From contig NC_073746.1 of assembly GCF_029784135.1 (NCBI RefSeq), positions 225,135,882 to 225,199,881 on the forward strand: a stretch of 64,000 nucleotides of DNA. The letters are read 5' to 3'. The stretch comes from Toxorhynchites rutilus septentrionalis. Taxonomy: Eukaryota > Arthropoda > Insecta > Diptera > Culicidae. A model generated the notes under the pieces. It ran no database searches and had not been told where the DNA came from. It was given only the letters and a program-made list of their open reading frames with translations. The position numbers and the translations under genes are program-made. Of the stretch, positions 11,340-24,500 are shown in pieces (position 1 is the stretch's first letter; the number at the start of each line of letters is the position of its first letter).

Positions 11340-11665
11340 ACTGACTCTTTATTCACAATTTCGCTTGCTGTAGAGACTAAATCTGATAGGTAATCTGCCG
11401 ATATCCGCAAAGTCTCTTTCGTTGCTTACCGCTTGTACCGTACCCAGTCGATTTTCGTACTCGTTGGCAGTCGTCGATTCGAAGTGGTCGCAGAGCTTTT
11501 GATTCAATTTTTGAAAACAAGAGCAAATCATGCCATACGTTCAGTATTTAGTCGAAATCTATTCTTGATTGCAGCGCCAGTTCTAGAAAACAACGTCTCG
11601 GGTATAACTGATGTAGCCATTCGGCTGAGATGTTCTCTAGAGCTATCGGATAAACTGTAGGATAC
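11340..11665 (-). pseudogene. hAT transposase C-terminal fragment
   Basis: The minus strand reads ATSVIPETLFSRTGAAIKNR, then RLNTERM and a following ALVF. This matches the hAT C-terminal dimerisation motif (ATS-PSER-FS-AG, then RL--E). Stop codons and a frameshift interrupt it, and the catalytic part is absent. It adjoins the truncated MITE at 10,834-11,292. Confidence 0.6.
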
Positions 11666-11669
11666 TCGC

Positions 11670-14600
11670 TTTTGAAATAATCTAAAATAACTAAAAAAAT
11701 TTAGTTTAGTCTTATAATCTTTCGATGTAGGGAATTCCGAAGTTCTCCGTAAATAGATCCAGAGGTATTACATTACGTGATAGGCAAACGATTCGCGTAC
11801 CTATAAGAACAATAATTTTGTATTCAGTAACTGAACTTATTCAAGGAGATTATTTTCTATAGTATGGAATAACTTTATCTAATGGTATGGTATTCATATC
11901 ACTTCATGATGGAACTTCTAGAAACAATTAGATACATGCTCGAACACTACTGGTGTTGAAGTTGAAATTGCCCGTGGGACAGTTGCTGATTTTATGTTTT
12001 AAGCTACCTCTGTATCAAACATGTGTGTGGGAGATCATTTCAAAACGAGGATCTAGCAAAATAGCTATGACTTATGTATCCACAAATTCAATACTTTCAA
12101 ATTTTCGTTCATGTTGCCTCAAGTTGTTTGAGTGGTTCTGGGGTGGGGCACATTGGATTAATTTTCTGAAATCATACACATTCACCAATATTGTTCCAAA
12201 AAATAAACCTACATATCAGTTTTCTCAGATTTTTTAATGTTTTTAAAAACTATGTGAAACTATGTGAGAAAAAAGTACAATCTTCTGGTAGGCCAGAGAA
12301 CAATGGAAGTTTCCGGGACAAGAACTGACGAGCTGACAACTGCGCTTCCGTTGATCAACTCCTAGTGATATTTAGCAGATTTATTTTTAACTTCCTTTGC
12401 TTACTGGTACAAAGATGCCCGCTGCAGGGCTCAAGAGGAATTCTGTGTTTTTGGATAAAATATTAGATTCCACGCGAATATTCTAGTTTCGATCTAAAAT
12501 TTATCAAATAACGCATAACTATTTAGAATTTCCCTAATATGATTTTGAAAAAAATATCGCTGATTTGTAATATCGTCTCAACCGAAAATGCTAACAAATT
12601 GGAATAAAAATTTAAAGGTAGCCGTCACCATAAGTACAAAGATTCAATTCAATCGAAAAGAGTTATAGATAGACGATTCATCGTTGAATCCATCAATATG
12701 GATGTCGTATTTCTTCCTATAGTTTTCCTGTCATGATACATTTCGAGTAAAGTTAGGTTTAATTTGATATAGTTTTTGTCATATGAATACTAATAATATA
12801 TATTTGTCATTTTGCCTCTTTGTGCGATAATTCGCAGCTGAATAAGCATTCTTTAGGAATTCAAAAATTGATTCTGAACACATCTCGTATATAATTACTA
12901 TTGTAATTGGAACGGAAAGATATTCTTCCCCCCTATAAGAAGTGAGATGTTGCAATTGGCATTGATTTTGTCAAATTGTTAATAACACGAGCAGAAGTTT
13001 CGTCCATCGAGTTTCAGTGTCATTTGTGTATAATTTTTGTTTACTTTTTCTTTTCAATGTATTTGTCGTTTCATATACTTCTTCCATGAGTTGCACCTAA
13101 CACTTTTGTGGCAATTTGAGCATAATGGGACGAATAAGTGGAAAGACGACAGTGAGAAATCGAAGTGAAAAAAAAACTATTATTTGTTTTGTCACGATGC
13201 ACTGCGTAAACCATGCTCGAAATTATCCATTTCGAACCAGTTATTCAGTAAGTCGTGTGCCCACCCATGATTGAAGGTCAATGCCGATTGCAAATAGATA
13301 CCCAAAATGTAAGCAGAAACTGTTGCGTCGTTTTGTTGTGACGCAAGCCAACGCTAGCCTCTTGTTTTGACCATTCGGTACAACTGGTTGAGTGATCAGT
13401 GCAGTGTCCGGATCCATTTTCGGTTTCTTTATTTCGCTTCCTGTGACAATAGTTCGGATGTGACATTTCTCGTAACTGGTTGGAGGTAGCGATAACCTGT
13501 GAGGTATGGCGCCACCACATTATCATCGTTTGTTCAATCAAGTGTCAGTATATCCGAAACCAGAATACAGGTGATCGATTCGAACATGTGTATTTGTAAT
13601 TCAGGATTTATAAACAGTCAGTAACTTGTTTACCATTAATCTTGATAGGTGCATTTCCTTCACTGAAATATCTTGTTATATTGAAACGTAGGTCGATGCA
13701 AGTGTCAGTGTCATTGACCATTACTTCCAACATTACATATTGGACTGAACATGGAATATAGTTTGAATGGTAATCAGGAAACAAATTGAATAAAGAGGCG
13801 GATGAACTACAAAGTTTGAAGCCTCTCTAATACAAACAAGGAAGAAAGGAGATTGAATAATGACGATAATAGGAAATGGGTGATATGTTGCATAGTTTAC
13901 TAGAGAAAGTAATAAAGCTTTTTGAAGTACTTTTCTGGTGTAATTCATGGAAAATGATTGTTTAAAGTGTCATATTTAAATTTTACAATAAAAGTCAGCA
14001 TAGCGCGAATAGCATATCTCTCTGTCTGTTAGCCTTCTGATAACGATTATGACAACATAGTCAAAATAATAGCGTGAATCACTTACAGATTAGATAGTGA
14101 TAATACTTTTTTCTGGTGTTCACTTTCCAACGAACCCAAAAAATAGTATAGGTCCAAGAACATGCGTATTTCTTTGGAAATCATGCGTGTTGTAACTTTC
14201 ATGAACATCACATTCAGAATCAATGTTATCGAAAAACGCCACATACCACGAACATTTGTAATTACCAAGCAAATGTAGCTATTCCACCATGCCATTTGAT
14301 GTGTCAACTACATCTCACTTTCTCATATTTTTCTCATTTGATCAATTTCCTCTACAAAACTTCATAATTTTGTGTTGTTTATCATTTTACGACAGTCCGC
14401 TACAAAACCACCGTTGAAAGCCATATATACGCGTTTGAGCATAGGAGTTCCAAAGATGTGAAAAAAGTGTTTAATTTCCGGTCAATCAGAAATTGAACAA
14501 TAGATGTTTGTCTATGCTAAAATTTGACAGAACATATAACGCAGTACGAAACGCACCGACAAAAATAAATACGCAAGTGAAAGGCAATCATTCATAATTA

Positions 14601-15725
14601 TGATGGTGAACCTTTCATTGCGTACTCCTATTCAGTGCAGTGTTGAGATTTAGGCTTTTTACATTTGTTACATTTATCAATGATCACGAACAAAAGTGCC
14701 CTAATGGTGCATGCCCTGAAATACAATTACATAATCACGCTAGATGTGTAACAGTGTTAGAAAATACCTTTTTAGACTTGAACGAGTCATTTGAAAGCCG
14801 GATGGGAAACAACAGCTATTGACTCCTTGTAACCGCAATTGGTGTAAACAAAATATGTTATGTGAGCGTCGTTTTCGAGACCGAATGTTGAAATTGAATA
14901 ACTAAAGGAGGTTAGTAAAGTCAATGTTACGGAAAATCAGCCCTGTAATGGACGTTTCTTCAGGCTCATCTCCTAGTAGATCCAACTAAATGTAGCCGAG
15001 AATACTTTTTTTTCCAAAATATATCAGCGACGGCCCCCTTAGCACCTCATATCAATCGTGGTGCATCTCTCTTGACTCGAGGAATCCAGGGTAGAATGGT
15101 CACTGGGCGGTACAATCTTCAGCTCGTGTAGAATTGTCATGAGCGGTACAACCTTTGGCTCTTGTTGAATGATCAGTGGCCTGCACAACCTTCGACCTGT
15201 GTATCTGTAAAGAGTATGTGTATATATTGCCGCGACTAAGTAAAAGTTTATCGATTGGATAGGAGGGATATGATACAGGGACACAACGGAGGAAACATCA
15301 TTAAACGTTGACATCGGCATTTCTGAGGAACAGTAGAATCCGAGAATCCTTGTTCAAGCGGTTTTGACGATTAAAAATTGTAGAAACTCTATTTATAAAG
15401 GATTCTCTGTTCACTTCTAATAAGTGGATAATGCTACAACACAAAATAAGAATTGGGATTTTTTACGAGGTTCACGGTTACGGTATTTCCATTGTTTAAG
15501 GTATTGTATTGGTGAAGTAAGGTAAGATAAGTATTGCGGAAATTCATCCAAAATGATCACAAATATTGTGCCAACAGAATATCGACTCAAAACCGGAAAA
15601 CCTCGGCTTTCATCTGTTCGTTTTCCAAAATTTTCTCCATTTCACCACGAGAGATTTCGCTTCTGTTTCTCGTAGCCATTTCATTAACATTGATTCATTT
15701 GACACAAAAGATTCTTTCTTCCGGC
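11670..15725. other. Four kb without a supported gene
   Basis: AT-rich sequence with isolated short ORFs (11,953-12,237 +; 13,278-13,541 -; 14,083-14,307 -) that show no motif or splice context. At 15,085-15,205 three degenerate units of about 42 bp follow one another (GGTACAATCTTCAGCTC, GGTACAACCTTTGGCTC, GCACAACCTTCGACC). No transposon family from elsewhere in the window was recognised. Confidence 0.4.
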
Positions 15726-15731
15726 CATGTA

Positions 15732-16227
15732 TTTTTTTTATCCCTTTTGTTTATTTTAGGCTTATTAGCATTTTAGCTGTAACAGAGCCGAACTTCAATC
15801 GTGTACATGTCACATGTTTATCATATCTATATTTAGCACATTACACAGTTGCCATTTTTTCGGCGTTAGAGTATTTTTCTTCTATACCATTGCATATGGT
15901 ACACATTTACACAGTAGCCATTTAAGGCGTAAGAGTTTTCCTTCTGATCTTCCATTATCCAGTTAGACCGGACAACGGAGACAGTTGATTGATTATTGTT
16001 GAGTTATTTATTGAACAGCAGCCCGATGTGTCTTGCAGAGCAGAGCAGTTGTATGGATGAATCGATCTTATTCCGACCGTGGATCGATCTCCATCGCTGA
16101 TGATTGTTGCGTGGACGTAGTTATTCTGTAACAACACAATGATGGTCAAGTGAGGGCCCCAAGTTTTGAACTCACGATCGGTCGCTTACTAAGCGAACGC
16201 GCAACCAATGTGGCTACGGAAACCCCC
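15732..16227 (-). mobile_element. tRNA-derived SINE, copy 2
   Basis: Very similar to 6449-6932, including the tRNA-like head (GGTTTCCGTAGCCACATTGG on the minus strand), the unit around TCGATCTCCATCGCTGATGA, and the GGCTT...GAGCC 3' hairpin region. No clear flanking duplication was seen, so this copy is probably older. Confidence 0.8.
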
Positions 16228-16339
16228 ACCGACTTTCCTTGTCTTCTAGATATAGAGAATAAGAATTTCGAATTCGTTAAATTAACTAGCACGGCATTTT
16301 ACTGATGCTATTCCTCCAAAATAACCAAAGCATCATAAA

Positions 16340-17100
16340 CTTGTCGCATATTACAACTATTTCCTCACACATGTTTTCATAAAAACAGTTGGTGTTAATG
16401 GAAAAACCCACTCAACGTTGGGGTTCCCAAACGAGAGACAGGAGACCATCATCGTTATGATAAAAAGTTCCGTAAATTTATTCTTTCGAAAAATGGTGTA
16501 GCCGTTCACTTTTCGGATCATAGTGAGCAAACTTGTCGCTTTTGTTGCTAGCAATATTGTTTCAGTGTTGAGTCTATTGTAGCTCCACTTCTCGTCAGCA
16601 CAAAAGCTTTCCGAAACGTTTCCCAGTAAATTTTTGTTCGGAATCAGTGATAGAAAGACCAAGAGAGAACACTGATTTCGTCGCAGGACACATCAAGGCT
16701 TCAAAAAATTTAAAACCAGTGCTTTTAACATTCTTTCGCGTCCTAGACGAAATTGTTTTTCAGTCGTAAAATTTTGGCGAATATTCTGAATCCATCCAAC
16801 CGTGTGAAATATGCGATTCAAAGCTACTCAAATTCCAGAATTCTTCCTTTTCCTTTTTGAAAATCAAGTTGCCTCTAGCGTCAAATGGACAATTCACGTT
16901 GGTGCCGTCTATCGACACCAGGAGAAGTTTGTCCAAAGATTTCTTTCTTTTCCCAGACCTTTGAAAGCTCAGGAAGCACTTCATTTTTAATTTGAAGTTT
17001 TCTATGCTTATGATATTCTGTGCTGGCTACGAGAAGATGGCGGCTTAACAGCCCCAATTTACCACCTTCTTCTCTTCTTCGTCCCAAAATCTGACATTCA
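16340..17100 (-). pseudogene. Strongly decayed transposase-like remnant
   Basis: Minus-strand frames 17,087-16,881, 16,984-16,760 and 16,662-16,357 carry pieces resembling a mariner-related transposase. There is an N-terminal segment with HRKLQIKNEVLPELSKVW, and a CADEKWSYNRLNTE block comparable to the DEKW catalytic motif of some IS630/Tc1 families. Frames shift repeatedly and the later catalytic motifs are not identifiable, so the assignment is tentative. Confidence 0.35.
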
Positions 17101-17119
17101 GATTCATCTGCAACCTCTT

Positions 17120-17690
17120 TGTTTTCTTATTCTACAATAAGAATACAACTCAACCCTGACGACCGAGAGAAAAATGGCCTCATGTTTCCGCGCCTTGGGC
17201 TGGGTAATTGGAGCAACCGACCAAACGGTAAAGAAGTACCTAGCTAAACTGAACATTTTCATGCCGTAGCGTCCAATTATGTCCAGTCCAGTCTGTGAAT
17301 GAGCAACAAGCAATCACCCAGAAGGAGCGGCTGAAGGTGGAAGAGATCGACCGGATGAAGATACACGCTGTTCCGACGACCGCCAACCCTCCCAAAGTCC
17401 CCATGCTGCGATCGATGGTAACTTTTTGGGCGAACCTCAAACTAAGTATCTTTCCAATAATTTCGTGACCAACACGGAAAAGCAGCTGATCGCCACGAAG
17501 GAGACGAATACCATGCCGACATCCATCTTTTCATCGATCATGGCTAAGGTCCAGACCAACTGCCGTCAGGCCGCCTGGCAGGGCGTCGATTGCATTTTTG
17601 TAGAAAGCTTCATAAACGTTGGATCAAAGGAAAGTTTGAACTATCTTTCGTAGTTTATTTTCATCACCATCCAAAATTAGTTTATTTTAT
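17120..17690 (+). pseudogene. Mariner-like (IS630/Tc1 superfamily) transposase remnant, same family as 45,592-47,243
   Basis: Shares VNEQQAITQKERLK wording and downstream order with the nested element at 46 kb: a TVKKYLAKLNIF-type segment, then a segment ending FWANLK, and a C-terminus with SSIMAKVQTNCRQAA and GVDCIF. Stops and frameshifts throughout. The catalytic region between the N- and C-terminal parts is deleted. Confidence 0.6.
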
Positions 17691-17798
17691 TAATGCTCAC
17701 GTTAGTCGAACCCTCTCCCAGGAACCCTATCATGATGCAAAAGTTCACTACACACACTACACATGACACTACACAATCGATATTTCTTCGAATTGGTA

Positions 17799-18770
17799 TT
17801 AGGTGTACCGGTAAGTTTCTTCGGTTTTACAACAGATGGCGTAACATGATTATTATTCCAGTGAATCAAATTTCCAGACATTCGTTGGAAAGCTACTGTC
17901 ATTGCGCGTCTTTTCCAGTATATGTTGAAGCGTAAACAACATAGTTTTTTGCCACTTCGAATATGTCGAATTTCCTACCAACGAGTGAAAAAAGCTGCAG
18001 AAAGTCATCGTATATTGGGGGAAGTTTATGGTGACCATGTTCCAACTGAGCGAACGCATTATTTTGACTTGGAAGACGAAGAGCGTTCCGGACCGCCAAA
18101 AAAGGTTGAAGATGAAGAATTGGAGGTTTTACTCGATCAAGATCTGTCACAAACGCAACAAGAACTTGCAGATACATATACTTGCAGATAGGAGTAGTTC
18201 AGAAAACCATATCCGATCGTTTAAAAATAATGGGAATGATCCGAAAGATGGAACATTGGGTGCCATATGAATTGAAGCCGTTTTTTTACGTGCGAACAAC
18301 TGCTCTAACGGCATAGAAGAAAGGGTTTTTTTTTGCATCGAATTGTTACTGGCGATGAAAAGTGGGTCCATTACGATAATCCTAAACGTAGGGCAACGTA
18401 TGGATACCCCGGCCATTCATCAACATCGCCGGACGCGCAAAATATTCACGACCAGAAGGTTATGCTGTCTATTTGGTGGGACCAGCTGGGTGTGGTGTAC
18501 TATGAGCTGCTGGAATCGAATGAAACCATTACGGGGGACCTCTACCGACAATTGATGCATTCGAGCCGTGCACTGAAGGAAAAACGGTCACAATACGAGC
18601 ACAGACACGATAAAGTTATTTTGCAGCACGACCAATCTCGGCCGCATGTCGCGAAACCGGTCAAAACATACTTTGAATCGCTGCAATGGTAGGTCCTATC
18701 CCACCCGCCGTATTCTCCAGACATTGCGCCGTCCGATTACTACCTTTATTTGTTGCGGACGGGTTTGTAT
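17799..18770 (+). pseudogene. mariner transposase pseudogene (second lineage)
   Basis: A TA at 17,797-17,798 precedes TTAGGTGTACCGGTAAG, a plausible left terminus. Protein pieces in three frames give a helix-turn-helix part (17,922-18,190), RIVTGDEKWVHYDNPKRRA (18,341 on), LQHDQSRPHVAKPVKTYFES (18,620 on; N of the usual HDN changed to Q) and, after a TAG, HPPYSPDIAPSDYYLY (about 18,702). This is the DD34D layout. The right end is uncertain: ACCGGTACAC at about 19,129 could be the decayed partner terminus, which would imply inserted sequence at 18,780-19,120. Confidence 0.75.
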
Positions 18771-18779
18771 TAAACTTTT

Positions 18780-20310
18780 CCAACGCAGGAAAATGACACT
18801 ATTTAGTGCTCTGCCTTTTCTCTTCTAGGTCGTAATGTTTGATACCATGATTCTTCGTGATACTCATCGTATCCTGTACCTTGCGGTATCCCAATTATTC
18901 AATAATGAAACCGACACGTTTCTTGGATATTCTAATAGGGCTTTTCGCCGATCATTCCGAATCAAGCCATCAACGAGTTTGCGATTGTTGTCGTCCGTGG
19001 CAATGATCGGAGGTCAGCTGCGTGCTTCAGAAACAACATTGCATCAACATGGTGCAGTTAGGGATCTGCATTTCAACAATTAAAAATTGGATAACATAAA
19101 ATATGTTTAATTCGTAGTGACATAGCACCGGTACACGTGTGCTTTACTTTTCTTCTGCTGGAGCAAAGGAAAAAAATCAAATCGAATAGTTTAGAGATTT
19201 CGGGATATTAGATGGCTAAAGAAATCATAAGATTAAACACCTCTGGGCGCTTTGTTTTTTTTGCGGGGCTATTCAATGAATCGTATTGACGCAAGTAATT
19301 TTGAAACTATTGATCAGCTGAGAAGCATAGTTGGGAAGATAATCATAAATTATCAAGTGTGCAAACTGAATTCCGCCGTTGTTTGTCAACTTTTGGAATT
19401 TTATTTCTCATTCGTCTGAAGACCTGCTGTTTTTTCAAAACGACAAATCTACCCAACTTCAGTCTTTTTAAAAGAGTGAAAGTGCTGCTCAGCCATTACC
19501 GGAACAAATGGCAATCAAATGTGACGTCGTATCTTCTCGTGGCTTCACAAATACTGTAGCTGTTTCTTCAATGCCCGACTCAAACACAAAAGTTGAGTTC
19601 GATAGCGAGCCCTGTTGTAGTTTCATCTAGTTTCAACAGTTCGTAACCTCGAATCTATGAGAGCAAACTCATTTAGTTTAATTTTTTTTCTAACTGATAT
19701 ATAAAGCCGTTCAAACTAATCAAAAATTGTCAGATTATGTCAGATTATTACTTGTTATGCTCGATGACACACAAATTTGCTAATTTTACATAAACGCAAA
19801 ATTGGTTGATTGGGGTTTATCTTCGAAACATGTAAATCTTTATCGTCGTGGAACAGCATCATCATCAATTTTCATTCCATATGCGGTAAAATACAGACAG
19901 ACGACGCAATATGATAAAAAAAATTCTTGTACTGGAAGGATTGCTTGAAGAAAACACATTGCTGACGAAATCCAGTAAAATGTGAACTTTGGTGCAGGGA
20001 TTCCCCCAATGGAACCAAAAACCGAGAAATATAACGTGTATCGTGAATCGACAAGATCGAAGGTGACTCGCTACTGATGAGACGACAAAACCGTTTGGAA
20101 TGAAGAAGACAGAAAGGGGTGAGAATTCCATTATTGATGCTATTTCAGCTTTTTTGTAATAAGAAGTCTAATCGAATCTGAATGGCATGTATAACTCCAA
20201 GAATCGTTATTTTGGGCCACCAGTTTTTCAGTATCTTTCCACGTCTGTTGAACGCTCATGTTCCTCGGCATATCAATGCTCTAAAGTCGGCGGTCAGTTA
20301 TTGAACAAGT
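18780..20310. other. No supported gene
   Basis: Contains ORFs at 18,835-19,083 (+) and 19,865-20,131 (-) with no recognised motif. Either the distal part of the preceding mariner copy or unrelated intergenic DNA. Confidence 0.35.
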
Positions 20311-20317
20311 ACCATAC

Positions 20318-20555
20318 TCTCCAGGTATGATCCCGTGTGACTTTTCCCTATTTCCGAAACTCAAATCACCGCTTCGTGGGAGTCGTTTTGACAGCATTGA
20401 AGACATAAAAACGAATTCGCTGCGTGAACTAAATGCAATTCCTGAATACATCTATGAAAAGTATTTCGATGACCGGATTATCGTTGGAAAAAAGTGTATC
20501 GCTACAGAAGAGGCCTATTTTGAAGGCGATAATGTAAATTTAGATGATAAATGAA
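20318..20555 (+). pseudogene. mariner transposase C-terminal fragment (third lineage)
   Basis: Reads YSPGMIPCDFSLFPKLKSPL (the SPDLAPCD catalytic block with D-to-G and A-to-I changes), then RGSRFDSIEDIK and FEGDNVNLDDK before a TGA. The same C-terminus is found at 22,880-23,107, so these are two relics of one family. Everything upstream of the last catalytic block is missing. Confidence 0.75.
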
Positions 20556-20559
20556 GCTA

Positions 20560-21360
20560 AATAAAGATGATATAATAAGTAAAAACACAAATTCCTAGTA
20601 GATATTTGACAGAATGTAGATATCATCAGACAACTCAAACAGTGATCTCTTCCTTGCAAGTGCAATTCTCAACTAGCGGTAGGAAACGATTGTAATTCAT
20701 CACAAACCGCGAATCTAATCAACAAAATTAGCCTTCCAAATAAGCATACTCAATAACCCAATATTAGAACGTGTACTTCCGTAGAATGTTTCCGGATGGG
20801 TTTGAGTCATTTACAATTGGTGTTCGTGGACACACATTCGAATCTGCGTTGATAACGTTAGACACAGGTGTGGTTTCTATACTTGTAACGTTGTGGTATT
20901 GGAATCGTACGCACTGCTCCTTTACAACTACTAGAAGAATACGCCCCGCTGACGAAATTGAATTGTACGAAAGGAAACCAAACAATGTAAATTAAGTCAA
21001 CATATTTTCCAATAAGATAGATTAAACATGGGTGTGCACGCGTAAAATCATACCCTCATATCCGAGGGTAAGGTGTCGATGTAGGTCCAAGAACTAATGT
21101 TGTTATTTTTTAAATCATTCCGTTCCATTGCTTTAGAGGTATGCTTCAGATTTATGCTTTTGTTTGATTGTAATCATCTGAACAGAAAATGCTCGTTCAC
21201 GATGAATGTAGATATTACCGATGACGGTAGAATGAAATGATTTCAATGTGAAAATTATCCACCTGGGAACGTTTTACCTTAACCCCTTTCGTACGCTACT
21301 CACAGCGGTATTTCTCCGATGAATCCAACGTTTGTTTATCTGTGCTCAGCCAAAGCATTC
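20560..21360. other. Upstream region of the DUF753-type gene
   Basis: No repeat shared with the rest of the window was recognised. A small palindrome ACCCTCATATCCGAGGGT lies at about 21,051-21,068. ORFs on both strands at 20,764-20,995 lack motifs. Confidence 0.3.
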
Positions 21361-21364
21361 GGCG

Positions 21365-21375
21365 AGATAAGATAA
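21365..21375 (+). promoter_or_regulatory. Tandem GATA-factor motifs
   Basis: AGATAAGATAA contains two overlapping AGATAA sites, 139 bp before the start codon of the signal-peptide exon. GATA sites are common in insect gut and fat-body promoters; the role here is inferred only from motif and position. Confidence 0.35.
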
Positions 21376-21513
21376 ATGAGCCAAAAATAAAAAGTACACC
21401 CGTTGACCATTCGGTGCTCACGAGTACTTACGCTAGTAGAGTGAAAATTTGCGGCAGAATATGCAGCGAGCGTAGCTGAGCTAGGAAAATTGTATTACGA
21501 TTTAGTTCTAGAA

Positions 21514-24500
21514 ATGAAGTGCAGTGCTATGAAGAATTTAGCAATTGTTCTCGTTGTAGCCCACGGGTTGGTGACATTTGCGAGCGCAAGTAAATATCAA
21601 AGTGTCTCATTACTACATTTTTTATCAAAATAGAACACATTACCAATAGGGTTACACATACATTCCGAAGAAAAAGCTTTCCATTCAAGTGTTGTAAAGG
21701 TGTTAAGTGTAATAGATTCCGATAACGGCGTTGGAACATCTAATATACTATGGCCCTGATGTAAACTCATATCCATGATACAGAGTGTCAAAGCAATGAA
21801 TGCATTCATCTTTATATTAAAAAACAACGCTCAATGATTTTTAGTTGTAACACAAAACTTCATCGTAAAAAATAAAGATTTTATAATACTCTATTCGACT
21901 ATTAATCTAGTTATCAGCTAGTGCAAAGCTTCAATGAATCATGAATGATTCAACGATCATGTGTGTCATTCCCCTCATCAAATTTCTTATCTAAATTTGT
22001 AGAAATTAAATTCCAGTATAGTCTAATTATAATTCGTATTAGATAGAACTGGCATTTTTATCGGTTACGGTTATCGGCAGGATTGTACGAAGCTATGAAC
22101 TAATATCTACTACAATTTGTGACATTGGAGAAATGAGAAAATGTCAATATTTGACAGTGCAGTATTTGCCGCAAGATTGCATTTTTCCGTTGGAAGACGC
22201 ATTTGAGTAATTTGAGGTATCTTACATTCTGTCAAAAATATACCGGGAACTTGTAATTTTAAATTTCCCCGCTGAACATTTTTCATTTTTTTCAAAGTTG
22301 GTATTACTGTTAGTGGTCTTAATATCAAATTTAAGCGCAATCTGTCATTTAGTTTGTGTGCAGTGTCATTAAGAATAAGTTAACTTTTATTTGCTCGGGG
22401 ATTTTTGATATGGATAATTTTGTTGGTCAAATATATCGTGTAAAATTTTGTGTTGCAAACAAATTTATTGTGTCGAAACGTTGAATATATTGCAGAAAAC
22501 ATTTGGTGACTCAACTATGTCGAAAACACGGGTATATGAATGATATAAGGAATTCAAAGACGGCCTAGAAGAGATGATCGATTGGTCACGTCAAGGATGA
22601 CCATTCACCAATTCAACGACGTTTTCATGTCGACAAAATGAAAGGAATAGTGCTCAGAAATCGTCATTCAAGTTTGAGAGAGCTAGCCCGTGAAATAAAT
22701 ATCTCCCACCAGATCGTCTGTCATATTTTGATTGATGTTTTGTTCATGAGAGAAGTCGCAGCACGACTAGTGCCAAAAGAGCTCAATTTTCTTCAAAAAT
22801 TTCAGCGCAATCAAGTGGTTGGAAACATGCTTGGACGATCAAAGTCTGACGTTCATCCAACGCATAACTACTGGCGACGATATATGTGTGTGCCCTTTTC
22901 CTTTTTCCGAAACTCGAATTACTGCTTCGAGAGACACATTTTGACAGTATTGAAGACCCAAAAATGAATTCGCTGCGTGAACTGAAGGCAATTCCTGAAT
23001 ACAGTTATAAAAAGTGTATCGATGACTAGATAGTTCGTTGGAAAATGTGTATTGCTTCAGAAAGGTCCTATTTAGAAGGCGATAATATAAATTTAGATGA
23101 TAAATAGAGAATAGATAGAGAGAAAAAGATTCTCGCACAGAAAATAGTCTTCATCCTGCTCTATTTATGACCATTAGAGTAATGCGGGGCGCACCTAACT
23201 GTTGTTGTCCAATAACTCTTGAAATAAAATTCCGTTTGCTTACCAAATTGTGACTATATGTATTACCTTCGAAACGTAGTACAAGCATTTCTCGAGTTGT
23301 GTTTGTAATTGGACAAATACCTATTTTAATACAAAAAGACAAATGTGCACCTTTGCCCCATAGTGGGGGCAAAGGTGCGTACTTATTGAATTGAACTTCT
23401 GAGATAACTTATACCAAAAATCAATGCTTTATCATCAGATGCGGGAGAAGCATCATTACTAGAGTGTGTAGGCACCGTCCAGTAGGCAGGAGGGTGGTGT
23501 TCTATGTTTTTTTATGGGTAAGAGTGGATGTTATGATCGAACATCAAACTAGCTGGCCCGGCGATCTTCGTCCAACCCACAATTGATATATTGATCTAAA
23601 TCATTTCGAACACGCAAGTTCCCACAGAAATTATTTTATGTACGTAATCTATACTCGCGGTATATAATTTCTTTTTTGACATATACATCTGATGCAAACT
23701 AAGACGCATCAGTCCTGATACTGGCTGTTTAAATCCGTTTCTCCGCTCTTGAGTTAAATAATGAGGAACGGACACCAGATCATTTTTATTTATATAGATC
23801 GAGTTTATAAATACATAGTCACCTTCACTTGATTTATTTGAAACTCATTGTTGAAAAAAAACATTATTTATTTGAAGTTTATTGTGAAAACATAAACATA
23901 AACGAAACATAACCGTTATTGAATTGAATGCATGGTGAAAATAAAAAACATTTTTCATTTGAAATTGATTTCGAATTATTTTTAAGCAATTTTTTATTGT
24001 TATTCCTCATCTTGGATTCCGGTTCTGAGGATTCCGACGCTTTGTCTTGGAACGCTGATGCTTCGTTGTACTGTTGTGGGGTTCGAAAAGACAGACGATG
24101 GTTCCTCATGAAACTAGAATCAAAATCTCTTACTGCCTGTTTTGCAACTTGGTTGAATTCGTGCTGGAGGTTGTTGGCTTCCGCAAAATAAACGCCAGAC
24201 GCCGTAAATCTTTGAGAGTCATACCATAGAAAGCTTTGTCCAGTGCCCTGCAGTGGTCCTCCAGATCCTCAGACTGCTCACTCGTAAATACCTATCTTAA
24301 CCGCCCTAGGTTCTCGCTGACACATCCCAGCAGAAGTAGAAATGTCAATAAAAGAAGATTTGAATCTTAAATCACTTTCTGATATGAGCCTCTTCCTCAG
24401 AGCTGATTCGAAAATATCGAGGTCTGCCGCAATCCGATGCTTCAAGAATCCCTCCCAAAGCCTCTGTCGGGTCATTTGAGCATTTCTGGAGTGCATTTCT

